This document shows positions 23,428 to 40,849 of a stretch of DNA of 64,000 nucleotides, in pieces. Each line of letters opens with the position of its first letter. Position 1 is the first letter of the stretch. Below the pieces are notes generated by a model, which made no database searches, was not told the DNA's origin, and saw nothing but the letters and a program-made list of their open reading frames with translations. The stretch is from positions 12,482,175 to 12,546,174 of the forward strand of contig OZ037768.1 of assembly GCA_964035545.1 (NCBI GenBank). The letters are read 5' to 3'. The translations under genes and the position numbers were made by a program. Origin of the DNA: Bugula neritina (Eukaryota > Bryozoa > Gymnolaemata > Cheilostomatida > Bugulidae).

Positions 23428-25211
23428 ATAGTACTTGCTTTCTATTGTTGAGTAAAAACGGTTCATCATATATAGTATATACCTTTCAAGACTAATAAAT
23501 AGTTTACTCTATATTCTTATAGTAGTAAACTATCAGCATGTTGTAGCACTTGCAGATCAGTGTCAACATTAGTAATGTGACATGTTGGCACTAAGCAAGC
23601 AGCCTGGTTTTCTTTTTGTATTTTTGAGAATATGAAAAGGTTGACCATTAGTGATAAACTTAAATCACCGATAACATATTACGTCACCCTTCACTCCGGA
23701 TATATTTACTAAATTATTATTGATATACTGTATTCTTGTTAAAAATATTGCATTTGAGAATAGATCTATTCACATCAGACTGTGAATCTGAAAACTAATA
23801 TAACATGACTGATTTTTCAGGTTTTCATTTAAAAACAGCAAAGCAATTAGTAACAGTTACTCTGCACTACATGGGGTACATTAATGGCCTGCAAATCTGA
23901 TGAGGCTACTGAAATATAAAGTATATTTCTGACTAGCCAGTGCAGTCTGATATAAGAGCGGTCAATATAGTAGAGAGAAGATAACTCTCTCTCACAGGTT
24001 ATTCAAATAATAGGAAGAGGGGGGGTGGAATGGTCATATGTGTACAAAAGGATAACTCTCTCACAAGTTATTGAATTGTAACTCTGGTAAATTTTCATAT
24101 ATTATGTATGCTATACTACAGTAATAGAATTTTAATAAGATCATTGATCTTAGTTCGTTCATAATTAAATTTACCATTAAAAATTTAGCACTATTATAAT
24201 TTACTCAAGTTGCAGACGGGCTCACATGCTCCAACAGATAAGTAAATAGGGAAACATGCTGAACATAGTACTGCTTTCTCAATTGTTCTAATATTAGGTT
24301 TTTAAAAACCTGCAGTGAAAAAGTTATTCAAAAATTTATTCACTTGAATCCAATTGTCCTGCAGGTACCAAATTTATATGAATTTCAATAATTTTTTATT
24401 AATATTTAAATTAAATACAAACTGTCTACCACTTTGTAAAATATTGAGAACCCGAAATTGTTGCATACAAGTCCTAATAATAAAATATTGAAGTTGATGT
24501 AATAGTAAATTTAAATATTTGCTAAATTTAAATTGGGATACCATTGTTGTATGACATCACAATCATAATACTACCCACAACAAAAACTGCTTACATCATA
24601 ATTATTAGTCTACATTTCTATTGAAAGCATTATTGTCTTAATATTATGTTGAATGTGAATATGCTTATACTGCGAAAATGATATTAGAATTATTCAGAAG
24701 CTTTCGGGCTTCAATCACCAATTTGGGTAAGTTTTACATGAAAAGCTAAATAATTTGCAAACTTGTCCAACTACAATATATATGTTAGTCACTTGGGTTT
24801 AGCTGATTTTGTTCCAATATAAATATATTCATGAGTTACATGTATGTACACTCTTATAGTAACTGCATCATATGAATGGCTGTCATATCCTTTTCAGCTT
24901 GGCTAATTAAAGCTGCCTGCATTACTATATGGCAATGTTGCCATATCATCTTGCCATCATTATAAACAATCAGGCATAAATTTAAATATTTTCATTCAAG
25001 TGTTTGCACACAGTAAAATCCCCATCAATCTGATGAATATAGTCCCATTAGAGGAAGATGAAACAGTATTACAGTATTATTTTTTGACCTACTATTTTGT
25101 TTTGGGCAAAAAGATAGAGTAAATCTAGTATTCAAATCCCATAGAGTTCTTTCAATCAGATAGTAAAATGAATATATCCGAGTTTATACATGACAGTTTT
25201 GTCACTTTTAG
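23428..25211. other. Upstream flank of ankyrin gene B, non-coding
   Basis: Continues the unit sequence after the insertion, matching about 1508-2908 of unit A and 52758-54550 of unit C, with indels. The exon-like 29-base segment is at 24698-24726. No other gene evidence. Confidence 0.55.
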
Positions 25212-28200
25212 TGTGTTGCCGAGCTAGTGAATCTGAAATAGAGGTTGACAGTGAGGAACTATCTATTGATCAGAGTGAGATCAGTAGTAGTCAACTACAT
25301 ACACCCTCTTCTCTAGACAATGAAGACCCATCTTCAGTAAGCACACACTCAACTTAAAGAGTTAGGAGTAACTGTAGAACTACACTGCAATGACTTTAAC
25401 TTTTACATTTAGTTTTAAGTTAAGTGGGCTACGAGTTCCTGGTGGACTATTTTAGAAATGGTGCTTTACTTTTCTGTTTCATCACTACTTCAAGAAACCT
25501 GTATAGCTATACAAATACACTGCGTTTCCATGACTGCGCATAATGCGAATGAATGCTTCGTACGGATTATTTGTGGTTTGTGGTTTGCATTACCTTATAG
25601 TTGCGGTTTCATCCGATGTAACTGTTTCCATTAGCCGAATGAAAAAATTCATTCGCATAATGCGATAATGGAAACGCAGTGTTAGTGTTTGTTTATTATG
25701 TAACAACAAGAGTTAAAGTGGTGAGTAGTGTAGATAGAGTACTGCTTCTGTTGCAGCATGAGTTTGATGTGAATGCTGAGGTTAGAGATAACTATTCCCT
25801 GTTGCATGCAGCAGCAAAACAAGGAATTGAACGAGTTATCAGTTCACTTCCAAAGCATTCAAAACTATTTGATTCCATGACTAAGGTAATAATTTAGTGT
25901 ATTCAGTGCCTCCACCTGAGAACAACCGTTGGCTGTGTATGTTGGTTCGGACTGGTAAAAACCAGTCTACCCAAATTTACTTTCAATTGTTGCAGAGTTG
26001 ATTCCTAAATTATTTTGAGTTACATGTAGACACAGTGCATGCTGGTGCTTGTAGAATGGATTGACACCTCTCCATGTCAGCATTGAAAACAATCAACAGG
26101 CAGTAACTAGATTGTTACTAAAAAAAGGCGCAAAGCCTGAACTCAAAAATGATGATGGACATACAGCTCTGCACCTAGCTGCTCAGCATGGTCAAGCTGC
26201 AATAGTTTTACTTCTGCTGGAGAAATATGGTGTCTCCCCTGACAGCAGGGCTAAGGTGAGAGTTATTCTGCTAAACTTGAGATAGCTCAGCAAAATTATG
26301 AACATTTTGGAGTCTGTTTGATCAATGTATGTTAGTTTCATTACTTTTTATGATTAAAAATTACCTACATTGTAAATGGCCATGTTAATGTTCTGCTTAC
26401 TGTTGAACTACATAACCTATAAAAAGAATTGTTATATTTTCTTGTATCTAGAAACCCTCATCATAATGTTAGTAAGAGTGCTTACATCTTGTTAATTATA
26501 TTCTTTATTCTAATCTCTGATGAGTCATCAAGTCTACTAAATGGTTACTAGTAATTGTGTTTACAGAATGGCTACACGCCTCTACATTATGCTGTGAGAA
26601 AAGGAGACGTCGATACCGTCTGTGCTTTGATTGAATATGGCGCAGGAGTAAGCGCAGAGTCGGAAGATGGGTACACCCCCCTACATATTGGGGCTAAGGA
26701 TGGACTCAGTGATATTGTATCGATGCTGTTGGAAAATGGTGCTAGTCCCAACTGCTATACCAAAGTAAGTCTACATTTTCCGAACAGCTAGTGATGTTAC
26801 AGTTACTTTTTGTGATCAACTGCCAGTGCGGCAGCATACTATCTCAACATTTGCTGTTCTAAGTTTCTTTATTCAAACTTCCATTAAATTTTTATTCAGC
26901 AGATATCTATTATATAAGTGATTAATAGTTGATTAGTTTTTATTTATAAATGATTTAAATCAAGGTCCTGAATCTGTCAAAGAAGATGATAACTTTTATT
27001 TTAAATCAGCTCGTAAGTAGAGAAGCTACAAATCTAAGAAAATTAACTCCAAGTTGCCAAAATAATGTGACAACACAAACTGTGCCATTAATGTTACAAC
27101 TGCAACTGTTATACCAACTGATTATTATCATGAACTATGACCCTTATCATGAAGTGGAAAACATAAAATTGAAAGCTTTTCTTCTTAAATATTATTTGAG
27201 TATTGAATATTGACTATTTGATTGAGTTGCTACTGCTATGGTATATTTTAGGATGGATTAACTCCAATGCACCTGTGCAGGCAGAAAAACCATGCTCTCA
27301 CAGCAGAGATCCTGTTGAAGTATGGTGCTAGTCTCCCTACAACCTCTAAAGCTGAGAGACATAGTGGTCAGGTAAATATTGTAAAATCTCTGTCAAAACA
27401 TGAAGCAGAAGTAGACATTGCCTTTACATTATCTGTTATAACATCATCTACAGTTTGATATCAGAATCATAACATTGTAGTATTCAATATTGCAACTTAT
27501 ATTGGACTAAACATATTTGATTGTGTGTTAATTTTGTGTTCACATTGACTTAGTCTGACATTTAAATTTGTGTCAGCAAAAGATTGCTACAGCATCTTCT
27601 GGGCCATTAGTCAATGAGTTGATCAAACCATTTCTAAACTTTGTCTCACAAGCTGATTGCACATGTGAGGAAATTAGTAGTCAATCTGGCTCTGTCTAGT
27701 GTTTATCTGGATCACAGTCTATTTCTAAGTCATGAGCTATCATTTTACTCGTTTTGATATAAGCGTTTTCCCAATGCATGTCAGTTCTGTTTTTGGTCAA
27801 TTATTGATTTATTGAGTCAGCTAACTAGTAAATATAACATCAATGAAATTTGCAGATGTGACTGAGATTAGATAGAGCTTTAAAATATTTGGAGTAACTT
27901 ACTAGAAATTGGTCATGTTTCGAAAAGCATTGAGATATACAAGTCGATAATTTTGTGTGAATCAGTGTAACTGCCAAACGAATGATAAATTTTCAATTTT
28001 TCTGTTTATTTAAGACCTTTTACAGTTACTGGTTTTTTAGTTAGGCACTCTTCACTTAATAAATTGGTCACAGCATTATGAATGTTGAATTAGTATATTT
28101 TGAGTGCATTATATCATTATTATATATATTATAAACGCCTATTGAAGTGTCTATCTATGAAAATGTATATTTAATGTGATTGTACAATAGCAATGCAATA

Positions 28201-30359
28201 ATTTCCATGTAGGTGTATGGTATGCAGAGCGTTGAGACAAAACCTCGAACAGGAAAAATCAGGCGGGCTTTACGTAGCATCGCCTCTGCTGGTAAGGATC
28301 TGATTATTAACTCACCAATTACTTTGTTTCATACTGGCAATTATTTGCAAAATTAAATTGTTAAGAATTTTTCGAATCGAAAATTACTACTTTATGGTTT
28401 TGCATAATGGTAAAACCCATAGCTAATTTTACTTTATTGTTAGAGGCCTAGTGAGTTCCAAGCAATAATTTAGCGATCAATGTATGTAAATATATATCAG
28501 TTCTTTACGAACACGAAGCGACTCACACGCAAGCACATACGAACGCGCATACACCCACAAACACCCACACACACACATACTAGTAGTTTATTCTATTCAT
28601 TTTAGGCCTCAAATGCAAGAGTGTTTTTACTCTGAAAAAGAGAAAAACTTGTAAGAGGGCCCACAGCACACTTTATTCTCAGGAGGATTTACACTCTGAC
28701 AATTCAATGAAAAGTAAAAACCCTGGAGTCACTAAGTACGTTTAGTATATAATGTACCCAACTATATGTGAAGCAAGTGATCTATTTTTTCTAAATATCA
28801 CATAGACAAGAAATGCAATGAGCATGTTTCTCATTCTTTGGCTGTATGTAGTTCTAAAGCGGTTGATGAAAGACATTTTGTAAATTTGTTCTATAAAATC
28901 AGTTTTTTTTTCTTTATTTGTAGTGAGAAGCTCAAATTGAAAAGGTAATGATAACTAACTTGGAAGAATTGTTGCAGTTAAAACTGTTGCTAAACATTAC
29001 TCAGTTCTATTGGGTTTATTTTAATAATTACAGTAGAAGCTTTTCTATATATATAAGAAAACTGCTACTGCAATAACAACACACGCCCACACACACAAAC
29101 ACACAAACACACACATGCACACACGCACACATGCACACATAAATTAACTACCAGCTACTTCATTATTAACTCTGTTGACATGGTATATGCATCTCACTTT
29201 AGATTCCGTATCAGTTTCCTGGTGGATGCCAGAGGAGGAGTCTTCCAGGGATGCCGAGAGAAAGTCCATTTTACCATCCCACCTGGTGTGGCAACCGGAC
29301 CAATGAGAATTGTGTGCCGTCTCCTTGAGAAAGGAGTGATGCCCTCTCTTCAGTACGATGAATTACTCATCTGTCCCATTCTCTCTCTAGAACCTGCTTG
29401 TGCTGCCTTTATTGGGTAATTTTTTATTCACACACTTGTCATCGAGTTTAGTGGGAGAAACTGAAAATCTTTATGTTATTTTATTACTTTTCCATGTTTT
29501 CATTAAACCTTATTACATCTTTATTCAAACACAGTGCATGTAAAAAGTATAACTGTTTTCTAAAAATGGCACCTGTGTTTTTCCTTTACAGCCCTGTCAT
29601 AATAGATGTTGCTGCTAGTCAAGATGAACAGGAAACCATTGTCATTGCAAGTGATGATGGTGTAACATGGCAGGAACATAAGCAGACAGTGAATGACAGC
29701 CTTTGTGGTATGTAGTATTAAATAGTAAACTTTGTTATCAACTTTAGCTTTTGCCAATTTTGAGCTGTCAACACCCTAAGATTCATCAGTATTGAAAAAC
29801 TGTTTTTTCACAAGCAATGTAAAGTTACCAGGTTTAGAAACAGGTTGTTATAGCATGTCACATGCTGGTATTTATACAAATTTATACAAACTGTCTAGCA
29901 TATCTCCAGACTTTAATACCTTCAGAAGTGTATAAACAATCTAAACTGTTCATTGCCTTGAAGTACTTCCTTCTTCTAGTTAATGCAGCTGGCTATGGGT
30001 ATAGCCACTATATTCATTGAGCAGTCTTTTTTAAGAACATCTCTGATATCTTCTGAAGCTAATAGTAACATGCAATATGATCAGAAATGGGAAACTAGCT
30101 TCTGCTTACACTTTAAATAGTAGCATTATTAATGCATTGGCCCTCTTTATATAAAAATATTAGGATTGTAAACTTGTATCAAAGCATAGCAAGAAAACTT
30201 TAATACATAACTAATCTGATATATGTTATGTGCTCTTTAGACGTTGAGACTTTGGACAGAATAGTAGAAAAGAATATGACGAGAATTGTTACAGCGAGGC
30301 TGTGCCGATATTTTGCTTTCGTCTCAAAAGCGAAAAGGGAAAATACTTCTGACTTCTGA
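25212..30359 (+). CDS. Ankyrin-repeat/ZU5 domain protein, copy B (13 exons, 5' end unresolved)
   Basis: Paralog of copies A and C with the same exon lengths and phases. Proposed exons: 25212-25336, 25757-25885, 26055-26255, 26567-26764, 27252-27371, 27577-27693, 28213-28291, 28606-28735, 28811-28843, 28924-28944, 29203-29415, 29592-29707, 30241-30359. All splice sites and the frame are kept through to the TGA, so the copy looks functional. Protein differences from A are scattered substitutions, for example RKGDVDTVCALIEYGAGV and GAKDGLSDIV in the fourth and fifth ankyrin repeats, and RLCRYFAF instead of RLRRYFAF at the end. The first intron contains a 164-bp MITE absent from A and C. The same caveats apply as in copy A: weak donor at 27694 and missing start. 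Confidence 0.72.
25518..25681. mobile_element. 164-bp MITE in intron 1 of ankyrin copy B
   Basis: Terminal inverted repeat CACTGCGTTTCCAT with further matching sequence inward (CGCATAATGCGAATGAAT type). It interrupts sequence that is continuous in unit A (ACAAATAATGTTTG) and unit C (ACAAATAGTGTTTG). Flanking TA is probably the target duplication, with one extra T on the right. Too short to code; non-autonomous. Confidence 0.75.
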
Positions 30360-31864
30360 AGTTTTAAAAGCATTATGTGAAGATTATATAGAAAACTATA
30401 TAAAAGACATTATTATTATTAACTGCTATATATAAATATTTATTATGTTGCATTGGAAAAGAATAAGTTCTTAGCTCTCAAGCTACTCTTGTGATTTAAA
30501 ATGAAGTGTGCTTCATTCAATGCTTTGGGCCTCCATACATTGTCTAGTCATCAAGTTGTTATTTTGATTCTTATTCTCCAACATAAAGGGGAACTTCAAA
30601 ACATATTTGGCTACCAAGTTGGCATCAAAGAAACTAAAATCTTTGGTTTTGATACTAATTTCAAGTGTTTTACTAATGTTTATTTCTAAATACTTGTTGA
30701 GTGTATACTGCTTGCTCTAATATCTTACCTATATTCACCTATATTTGTCTAGTTAAAGCACTTTTGTGTAATTATATACATTTTCTTGCGTAATCACACA
30801 TAATCACATATGTATAATATAGAGCAGCAATAGTGTGTAATAGTCTGTGCAATATATCTGAGGGTAAAATTATTTTCCTCATTTAATACACACATATAAA
30901 GTGTACACCAAAACATACTTTGTTGTTGATTAAGTATTCCACATAAATCCCTGGTGCATGTAATGTTGTTAAACATAGTCAACCACACTGATTATACATT
31001 TTACCACAAGTTAGTGAGGGATGAAAACGAATATTATGAAAACTTGCCAACCAGCCACAACAGTCATAGGGGTACAAAAGCCGTCCAAATTGTGAGAGAA
31101 CTCATTGACTTCGAGTTGTGATTTTTTTCATAAAACTAGTTTTTACCTACTTTTTGCAAATTTTTTTAGATGTAGTTAAAGCTTTATAACTGTTTACACT
31201 CAAAGGCAACAAGCCTAGATTTTACTGATATTGTTGCCATATCTTGTCTCTACATCGCTTAACAAGTATAACAGCAAACTTTAAAATAAATTTTCTTAGA
31301 GGCACATTTATTTTCCATTTGGCCACATGAGGCACAATTGTACCCTGATCACTGTTATTAGTTTGTTTGCCCAAAAAGTTCGTTGAAATGTTACTAAAAT
31401 CTATAGATATAGCCATTTTTAACCGTTTTGTAAAATATCAAAGACATCATGGTAAGACTGCAAAACTACAAGGTGAAGCTCCTGTAATATATACATCTGG
31501 TAAGGTTAGAGCTTTGCCATTTTATGCATAATACAAAACACTCTGCTGTTGCTACTAGTAGATAGTCATGATATTCACTATAAATTATATTATTGAAGGA
31601 ATATACATGTATTTCACTAAAAGAAATTGTGGTTTGCTCATTTGCTCCCCCTCTCCCTTCCGTACTCCAGCCACAAACGGAAGCCATGCGCCTTAGTTAC
31701 AGCTCATAGAAAAAAGTCCATTGGCATTTTGTAGTATATGTGTAGTGGCCAGCGAAGCGTACTAATCATACACGTGCACCATAACCAATCGTGTTGAGGC
31801 ACGTGACTACTCCCTGCAGAGCAGAACGCTTCCAGACAGTTTTATATAGCTAGTTAGTTCAGAG
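30360..31864. other. 3' flank of ankyrin gene B, non-coding
   Basis: Corresponds to 7898-9484 of unit A. It contains a 62-codon ORF (30501-30689) also open in A and C, probably part of the 3' untranslated region, and ends at the left target duplication GTTCAGAG (31857-31864) of the hAT-like insertion. Confidence 0.55.
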
Positions 31865-34395
<2,531 letters not shown>

Positions 34396-35571
34396 GTTCA
34401 GAGTAGTACAGGAATAGAGATAGTAGGTTAAGTAGACTTGTGAGAGTATTGTGGATGTTCAATGTATTTTTTATGTTTCTTGTATCTATATAGTTAAATA
34501 TGGTCTTTTATCACGTATCTTCTGTGAAGTTATTGGGACCTTCATCTAAAGAGAACACAGTTGCACACAGGATCCACCCCAAATATTATAATTGGCAAAA
34601 TTATAACATATGTTACCAAAGTTTTTTTCTGATGAAATTTCCTCTGAAGTGAAAATGAAAAAGCATTTTCAGTTTATAAACAGTAATGATAATGGCACCA
34701 GAGAACCGAGTAATGTGCGTTTGATTTAGCCTTCCTCTGCTATCAGTGGTGGCACAAACTGTAGGTACAGCTACAACATGAATTTTGCTGTGGATCTGAT
34801 AGAATATTTTTATTTATTTGTAATATTAAATAAATATAAATCAGATGGAACAAAATTTGCAAAGTTTCAATATACTTGTTGTGTCCCACCCAGTGGTCAA
34901 TTGTACCCCGGTACTGGGGCACAATGGGCCGGTTTTTTTCGTCATGAAAATTTCATTATGAAAGTTGTGAGAGAGATAGAAACAACAAACTGATACCTGT
35001 AATAGACAACAGATGCAGCATTAAGACTAGAGATTATTGAACTAGTAACTTGGAAATCAGACGAATGAGAGCAAAAAATCCAAAATTCAATGCTTTGTCC
35101 CCATATCATAATATTATGTTGGTGAATAACGTTATGGCCAGCGGAAGTATAACAACCTGTGTCCCCTGCTAAACATGACGCGATAGCTTATGCCCAGGAA
35201 AGACAACTCCAAGTCATGCCTTCTCCACTCATAGTCATGTCGTTGCTACATGCCCACAACCTGCCAATTAATATGGATAATAACAAATAGAATATAGGTC
35301 GACCAATCAGAGTTGAGCTCTTGTATATAACCAACACCTTCCGGCGCCCACGAGGGGAAGTACCACATGGGGCACAAATGAATGCCATAATACAGTTTGA
35401 CCATAATACATGCAGTTGCTTGATACCGACACATAAGCGTGGCTCCAAGTAAGCATAGGAACAAGGGGGGGGGGGGGGGCATAGCACAACATGCCTGGAG
35501 ACTAAGCATTGCAACAACCTACCCCAGTGACATTCTGCACTGTTTATTACAACTTCTTATGCTCGTTTCAC
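34396..35571. other. Shared non-coding block, unit B
   Basis: Equivalent of 9477-10661 in unit A. Includes the right hAT target duplication and the GC-richer block at about 35100-35570 with a variable poly-G tract near 35466. No supported gene. Confidence 0.5.
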
Positions 35572-36832
<1,261 letters not shown>

Positions 36833-37671
36833 ATTTGCATCAATATTTTACAAAACAAAAATGTTTGCCACTGAGTGCTATTATATTATATTGAAGCTAG
36901 AGTAATAGTGGATTTAAACAATTACTAAGTTGAATCTAGAATACCATTGTTGTATGACATCATCTTTATTTGTGTACATTTTTACAGAAAGCATTATTGT
37001 CATGAAGCTATGTTGAGTGTTGATATACTTATACTGCAAGAATTATATTAGGATTATTCAGAGACTTTCGGACTTCAATCATCAGTTAGGGTAAGGTTTG
37101 CATGAAATAAATACTCAATAAATTAAAAGTAATTCCAGAACGAGTTTTAGTAATTGGGAAATTTGGAACATTCACTGAAGAAAACAGAACAACAAATGCA
37201 AGTAACATTTTCCAACCTCAATGTGAATGTGAATATAAGTTCAACAAAGTAGATTTACGTGTAACGAGAGATGTTTGGGGGTAGCAAATCTTTTCTGGAA
37301 GAGTATAGTCATTAGAGAGCTGAGTGTTACGAATCTCAGTCTTATACAAACTACCGGCTTGACCATCACCAGCCAGCTGGATGGAATGTTTTATATTAAT
37401 ACTAAAGAGAAACTGGTCTTTATATAATAAGTGATAGTACTATATCCATACTGAGATAACAGATAGTGTATATAATGTAATACAATAACTGCAAGTACTC
37501 ACATAACTCAACATTATTGCAAGAAACATGATCTATGCTTCAAATTTGTGGGAGCACGGAATCTGGCCATACAATCTTGGAAAACTTACCAATTTTCTAT
37601 CTATCTTCATGCTAAAAAAACTTAAGATTTCCTTCTGCTTCATATTTTGGAAGAAAATTGATCATATTAAG

Positions 37672-38418
37672 TTGACCACTATGTCTGTCAGCTGAAGAAC
37701 AACCCGTTCTGGCAGTTGAGGAAAGACTAGCACCATACTTCAACAGGATCTCTGCTATGAGAACATGGTTTTTCTGCATGCACAGGTGCATTGGGGTTAA
37801 TCCGTCCTAAAATGTACCATGATGACTTTATAACAGATGATGTAAGGGCTAAATCTCCTTCTGCTTCATATTTTGAAAGAAAGTTGACCATATTAAGTTG
37901 ACCACTATGTCTGTCAGCTGAAGAAAAATCGGTGCTGGCAGTTGAGGATAGACTAGCACCATACTTCAACAGGATCTCTGCTATGAGAACATGGTTTTTC
38001 TGCATGCACAGGTGCATTGGGGTTAATCCATCCTAAAATGTACCATAGCAGTGGTATATTAACCAAAATTCTGCTTCAATTTTTGACAAAGATTTTACAA
38101 TAATTATTTACCTGACCACTATGTCTGTCAGCTGAAGAACAACAGGCTCTGGAAGTTGAGGAAAGACTAGCACCATACTTTAGCAGGATCACTTCTACAG
38201 AGATGTGATCTTTTCCCATACTTAGATGCACTGGTGTTACTCCATTCTAATGGAGGGCCTGAAAAGTCAAATACTAAACTTATACTTAGTAATTCCAGGA
38301 TTTTTGTTTCTATATAAATTGTCAAAGTTGACAATATTCTTCTGACAATCAGTTGTGCTGTAAACAGCCGGAATGGTCTTTTTCTTTTTTAGTGTGAAAA
38401 CACTCTTGTACTTCAAGC
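37672..38418 (-). pseudogene. Inverted ankyrin-gene fragment B: linker exon plus three ankyrin exons
   Basis: Minus-strand order: linker exon h homolog at 38418-38286 (133 bases, so 3 longer than in A), then ankyrin exon e copies at 38246-38112, 38032-37898 and 37806-37672, each 135 bases. The first keeps the donor CAG|GT; the second and third have the lost-donor form seen in unit A. The middle copy is 135 bases here and 120 in unit A, an in-frame 15-base difference (SADR-type insert), so the array has changed since the duplication. No ZU5 coding was found on this strand nearby. Confidence 0.6.
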
Positions 38419-40117
38419 CTAAATGAATATAATATACTCTTTAACTTATATTACATTGAAAACACAACATTATTTTTCATTAGGCTGATTGCTAGAACTA
38501 TTAATCTGACTTGAAACTTTTTGATAGATTGACAAATTTTGCATGTCTTTACGTTTGCATTGTCCAAGTTCAACTTTATTTACTTTTGGGTTTGCTTTGA
38601 TATGGGAAACACATTTGACTTTGTAGAGATCTTTGCAATTTAATGTTGTAAAGCAATTTACTCAGCAGCATTTTAGCAAACAACGATAATTTTATTCCTG
38701 TTTTTAAGATACAATAGCTAACCTTAGCTATTCTAAGATGATGTTAATTGTCTATTGAAATCACTTGCTGTAAAGTTGTATACATCTGGTTATCTATTTA
38801 TTTATACAGCAGCATAGCGTTTCTTTTCCGCTTTACAATATTTATGGATGAACTGTTTTTTGTTGTTCAATAAATAAATGTACACCAAATCAACCTTTCC
38901 TGCTCATTGACATTTCTACATAATTGACTTTTGCATGTATTGTTAATGAGTACATGCAGTGAAGCACGCTAATTATATTTAATACCAAACACCAGTCATG
39001 GATAAGTATGATTATAGAAAATTCTAAAACAGCTATTATAGTGACAAAAATGTCTGAAATTGAAAATGTCAGTCTAATTTCTTAAACAAAATCAATAATT
39101 GAAAACAAATAGTTTGTGCTTTCTAAACAGATAAAAAATAAATTTTTCAGTTTGTGTAGCAGAGTTAATATAATTATATCTAAAAATATCTGCTTGAAAA
39201 ATCTTGATTTGATAAATTATTTATGATTCTCTAAGTGTGATGGCACCACTCAGTATTTATGTACATAGGTAATTGTGAAGTATTTTTAGGAGTTATTGCT
39301 CCAAGGAATACAATTATAAAGTTGTTGTGTTTAATATGTAATGACAATCTATTTAATTGCAATATATTCATAGCAATGTAATTATAATATTAGCATACAG
39401 TGTGCTTAAGCACCTGTTGTAATTACATTGGATTTTAAACCTAAAAACCAGAGTAGCATTTATTAATAACAATTATCTCAATTAAATGTAGCTGGAAAAT
39501 GTCTACTAAATTTATGCACAACTGATTGTAGTTGCCAGCTGCATTGGAAAGATATGACCGTTGTACTTAACAGTCTCTATTGAAACCTTATAGAGGAGAA
39601 ATGTAAATCATGTTCATTCTGCCAAAAAACTGCTACCACCTCCTGTACCAGCATAACTATCTCACACAATAGGTGTTGATTTGTTTTCTTTGAATGTAAA
39701 AAATCTGGCGTTATATTAGTAAATTTACTATTATTGTAATATGCTTTATTGAGCATTAAACATGTGAGAAGAGAAAGAGTGAGTGACATTATGTGCCTAA
39801 AATTTTGGCTTTTTTCCTATAAAGCCTGTATATATGAAGATACAAAAGTAGAAAATCTGCCTAAAACTTAATGGCTAGTTGTTTAATGACTCAACAGTGA
39901 TACAAGGAGTTGCATTATAGTGGATTTGTTGACAGAGGTGTTTAGTGACTATAGTAAGCTTCCGGTGATATTATCTGGTAATAGAGTACATTCTACTAAT
40001 ATAATATTTCTAAGAGACATCTTTCAGTTGAATTTGATTAATACAAGGTAAAATCCTATGATCTAAATTTGGTAAGCAAAAGGTTGGGTGAAATAAAAAG
40101 CAAAGTTAATGTAAGTG
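38419..40117. other. Non-coding stretch upstream of inverted ankyrin exons B
   Basis: Matches 13430-15160 of unit A with small indels. No gene seen. Confidence 0.5.
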
Positions 40118-40800
40118 CGAATCCTTTAGTTCTTAAAAAAAGCAACTCAAAGAAAAATCACTGACAGATAAATGACACTCAGGTAGGAATGCTGGTGCTG
40201 CTAATTTTACACCAAACAATCAATACATGAGAGCAGTCCATCCAGTATGGCTTAAGAATTGATTGCCATACCTGACCCCTGCTGAGGTCGTAACTTGATT
40301 GAGCATGTATGGCATAAGGATTGCACTGGTGTCAGGTAAAAATAGAACAGGTAAAAATGGAGCAGGCAATGACGACAAAGGTATTCGCTTGAATTTGAGG
40401 ATAGGATTTTGGGTTTGATTTGTGATGTGGGAGGTTTAAAAGTTGTAGGTTAGAGGTTTAAGGTTTCAGGTTGGAAGTTTAGGGTTTCATCCTTGTTTAT
40501 GTCGGTGAGTATTCCAATGTTTTGTAATTGTTATTGTAATTGTTTGTGAATAACCAGATATTGAGATAAGGAAATTTGGATTAGTTTCCAGTGGTAGGTA
40601 ATCTTTAATCGCTTTCAAACCATAAGCCAGAGAATGTACTACTATATAAGCATAAGTAATGCTTAGACACAAAAGATTATATAAAAGAGTACATGTAGAG
40701 AAAATTTAAATCCATCAATATTGTGCCTGAGGAGTGCAGAAGAGGCGTGAAACTACTAGTAGCACAATAAAACAACATCTAATTAAAATTGCTCTTTTCT
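40118..40800 (+). mobile_element. ~0.7-kb insertion with hammerhead ribozyme; probable truncated retroelement
   Basis: Present in unit B but absent from unit A, where the flanking sequences (...AAGTGC and ATATACATATTTTTTTGTATTG) are nearly joined at about 15160. A hammerhead motif lies close to its 3' end and the insertion runs into TA-rich sequence, the same arrangement as in the PLE copies. This suggests a 5'-truncated member of another PLE family or a retrozyme-like element on the plus strand. No coding was recognised. A stretch of GGTTTA-like quasi-repeats lies at about 40430-40490. Confidence 0.55.
40720..40768 (+). ncRNA. Complete hammerhead ribozyme motif (type I-like, short stem III)
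   Basis: Stem I ATTGTGC pairs perfectly with GCACAAT over 7 bp. Core CTGAGGA fits CUGANGA. Stem II GTGC/GCGT has four pairs, two of them wobble, with loop AGAAGAG. Core GAA is followed by stem III ACTA/TAGT, closed by a single C, so probably active as a dimer or in a breathing form. The cleavage-site H is A at 40761. Every invariant position is present in the right order, which is unlikely by chance. Confidence 0.8.
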
Positions 40801-40849
40801 CAATTATATATACATATTTTTTTGTATTGATAATATTTCGGATATAATC

